Source of the DNA: Porticoccaceae bacterium | Lineage (GTDB): Bacteria; Pseudomonadota; Gammaproteobacteria; Pseudomonadales; Porticoccaceae | Assembly (NCBI GenBank): GCA_030741175.1 | Contig: JASLVT010000065.1 | Span: forward strand, 1-7,172 | DNA length: 7,172 nucleotides | Direction of reading: 5' to 3' | Part shown: one piece after another, positions 5,721 to 7,172 of the stretch | Layout of the letters: each line of letters starts with the position of its first letter | Numbering within the stretch: the first letter of the stretch is position 1 | The notes under the pieces: model-generated | Told to the model about the DNA's origin: nothing | Databases searched by the model: none | What the model saw: the letters and a program-made list of their open reading frames with translations, nothing else | Position numbers and translations under genes: made by a program

Positions 5721-7172
5721 AGTTCGGCACCCAGTCTCTGCATTGCTTCCGTAATGCTGTGGTGTTCAGGGGCTTGCTGTAAACCCTGTTGCCAGATATC
5801 TAAAGCAGTTTGCTTATCACCCAAAAGCCACTGTACCTCACCCAAGTGAGCGGCTATTTCGGGATCTGGCAGAAGATCAAAGGCTTTCTGCAAATAGTCT
5901 AGCGCCTCGGTTAGCTGCCCCAGTTTAAACAACACCCAGCCCATGCTATCGATAATCGCTGGGTCACCAGGATTCAACAGATAGGCGCGCTTGATTAGTC
6001 GCTGTGCTTCTTGGTGACGATCAGTGTGCAAAATCATACTGTAGCCAAGGGCGTTAAGTGCCATGGCATTGTTCTCATCCATGGCAATCAGGGTGCGTAA
6101 ATCCTTTTCGGCGAGAACAAAATCATCTTGCTGCTCAGCGACCATGGATCGTGCGTAGAGTAGCTGAGTGTCATTGGGGAAGGCTTTTAAACCATCGCTG
6201 AGAATGGATAATGCCTCCTCAGATTTTTCTAGGCTGACCAGAAGATTCGATTCGATTTGGAATAGGGTAACCGCCTGTTCCGGCTGTTCCGCCCGCAACC
6301 GTTGCAAATTTTGTCGCGCAGCACTCAACCCGTATTGTTGATTTAGTAACAGGGTTAATCTTGATACCGCGGGGAGATAATTGCGTCCAAATCGCACCTG
6401 AGCGTAATGCTTGATGGCGTTAGTGTTATCACCCCTTGTTTCCGAAATAGTGCCCATATGAAATTGAGCATCTGCTCGTAGACTGGATCTTTGACTCGCT
6501 TGCGCAAATAGTCCCATCGCTCGGTCATTCTGCCCTTGATTGTGAAGTAACAGCGCCAGTAGGAAATTAACTTCCTGATCGGCGGGATCATCGCTTCGTA
6601 GCGCTTCAAATTCCGCAATCGCCTGTTGCACATCGATTAGGGTTAAAAAGCGTGCATATTGCAGTCGCAATGGTCGATCACTGGGTCGCTTTCGCAGTGC
6701 ATCAACGAGAAGTGTTGCCGCCTCTTCAACACGATCTTGTTGATGCATTAATCGGGCTAGCAGAAGAAGACCAGCTTGATTGTCCGGTTGAATAGCGAGA
6801 AATGCGGTTGCGCTCTGTTCAGCCATCTGCAACTGGCCATCGCTGCGGTAGAGCATGGCAATTGCCAGCAGAGCAAAGGGCTTTTGTTCGGTGCTCAGGG
6901 GTAGAGTTTGGTATGCCTCGATAAGTTCTTGCGTCTGGGTTTTGCTGAGTTGTATGGATGTCAGTGCAAGAAACGCATCGATATCATCATGTTGACGAAA
7001 CAGCCAAGCGGCGTGATTGAGCGCACCGATAGCGTCCCCCTGCATCGCCTTGATTTGCAATGCGGCTTGGTGCGCGGAAAGACTCCGCGGCGCGTTATCG
7101 ACCCACAATTCCACCAATTCCAAGCTAGCGGCATTGTTGCGGCTATGCTCTGCCACTCTCAGGGCGAGTTCA
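5717..7172 (-). CDS. Tetratricopeptide-repeat protein upstream of lolB (N-terminus beyond window)
   Basis: The frame is open from the stop at 5717 to the right edge, giving 484 codons. A GTG at 7156 is not the true start, because five further in-frame codons with no stop reach the edge and the sequence reads as mid-protein. It is built of TPR helix pairs, clearest at the C-terminus. Counting from the codon at 7156, these are about 365-397 (ALNALGYSMILHTDRHQEA), 399-431 (IIDSMGWVLFKLGQLTEALD) and 432-465 (DPEIAAHLGEVQWLLGDKQT), with looser repeats from about 95 onward. The C-terminal repeats and the position next to lolB match the Pseudomonas PA4667-type TPR family, which is normally an exported or outer-membrane-associated protein, often with an N-terminal signal not visible here. 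TPRs mediate protein contacts; the partner is unknown. Coupling to lolB by overlap suggests a role around lipoprotein or envelope assembly, which is inference. Confidence 0.9.
   Translation of the reverse strand, partial: ELALRVAEHSRNNAASLELVELWVDNAPRSLSAHQAALQIKAMQGDAIGALNHAAWLFRQHDDIDAFLALTSIQLSKTQTQELIEAYQTLPLSTEQKPFALLAIAMLYRSDGQLQMAEQSATAFLAIQPDNQAGLLLLARLMHQQDRVEEAATLLVDALRKRPSDRPLRLQYARFLTLIDVQQAIAEFEALRSDDPADQEVNFLLALLLHNQGQNDRAMGLFAQASQRSSLRADAQFHMGTISETRGDNTNAIKHYAQVRFGRNYLPAVSRLTLLLNQQYGLSAARQNLQRLRAEQPEQAVTLFQIESNLLVSLEKSEEALSILSDGLKAFPNDTQLLYARSMVAEQQDDFVLAEKDLRTLIAMDENNAMALNALGYSMILHTDRHQEAQRLIKRAYLLNPGDPAIIDSMGWVLFKLGQLTEALDYLQKAFDLLPDPEIAAHLGEVQWLLGDKQTALDIWQQGLQQAPEHHSITEAMQRLGAEL

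Noticed and set aside
6355..6633. Minus-strand 92-residue frame inside the TPR gene (and similar frames at 4496-4762 and 1395-1697)
   Set aside because: These are alternative frames of genes with clear family matches. Their compositions, rich in Arg, Cys or Pro, look like frame-shifted translation.
1..7172. A CRISPR array, transposon, toxin-antitoxin pair or other new defence-type system
   Set aside because: No spaced direct repeats, terminal inverted repeats, transposase or small paired genes are visible. Almost all of the sequence is accounted for by conserved housekeeping genes.

Overview
The window is a compact stretch of bacterial chromosome in which every supported gene lies on the minus strand, so it reads from high to low coordinates. 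The order is TPR-repeat protein (5' part missing), lolB, ispE, tRNA-Gln(UUG), prs, rplY (L25 of the long CTC type), pth, ychF, and then a partial gene for a membrane-anchored sorbosone/glucose-dehydrogenase-type beta-propeller. From memory, the block from the TPR gene to ychF is a classic gammaproteobacterial arrangement, close to that of Pseudomonas. LolB itself also points to Gram-negative proteobacteria. The moderate base composition and protein sequences would suit a marine gammaproteobacterium, for example the Cellvibrionales/SAR92 side, but that placement is a guess.

Layout: the TPR gene runs off the right edge and its stop codon overlaps the GTG start of lolB by 4 nt (GTGA). lolB and ispE are 20 nt apart. 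The end of ispE runs into the tRNA-Gln gene, so its stop codon lies in the tRNA D-loop. prs begins 30 nt after the encoded CCA end. A 107-nt gap with two inverted repeats separates prs from rplY. rplY, pth and ychF follow with gaps of 31 and 40 nt. A 164-nt gap carrying an imperfect stem-loop separates ychF from the propeller gene, which runs off the left edge.

Functionally this is housekeeping: outer-membrane lipoprotein insertion (LolB), isoprenoid precursor synthesis (IspE), the PRPP supply for nucleotides, His and Trp (Prs), and translation (tRNA-Gln, L25, peptidyl-tRNA hydrolase, and the ribosome-associated ATPase YchF). The propeller gene is the only accessory-looking member.

I see no mobile element, CRISPR array, defence system or obviously new system. 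The most interesting features are the 22-nt ispE/tRNA overlap, which would make tRNA processing and IspE translation compete for one transcript, the tight tRNA-prs junction with a GTG start, and a 15-bp palindrome just upstream of the rplY ribosome binding site. Three of the six CDS starts inside the window are inferred to be non-ATG: lolB GTG, prs GTG and pth TTG.
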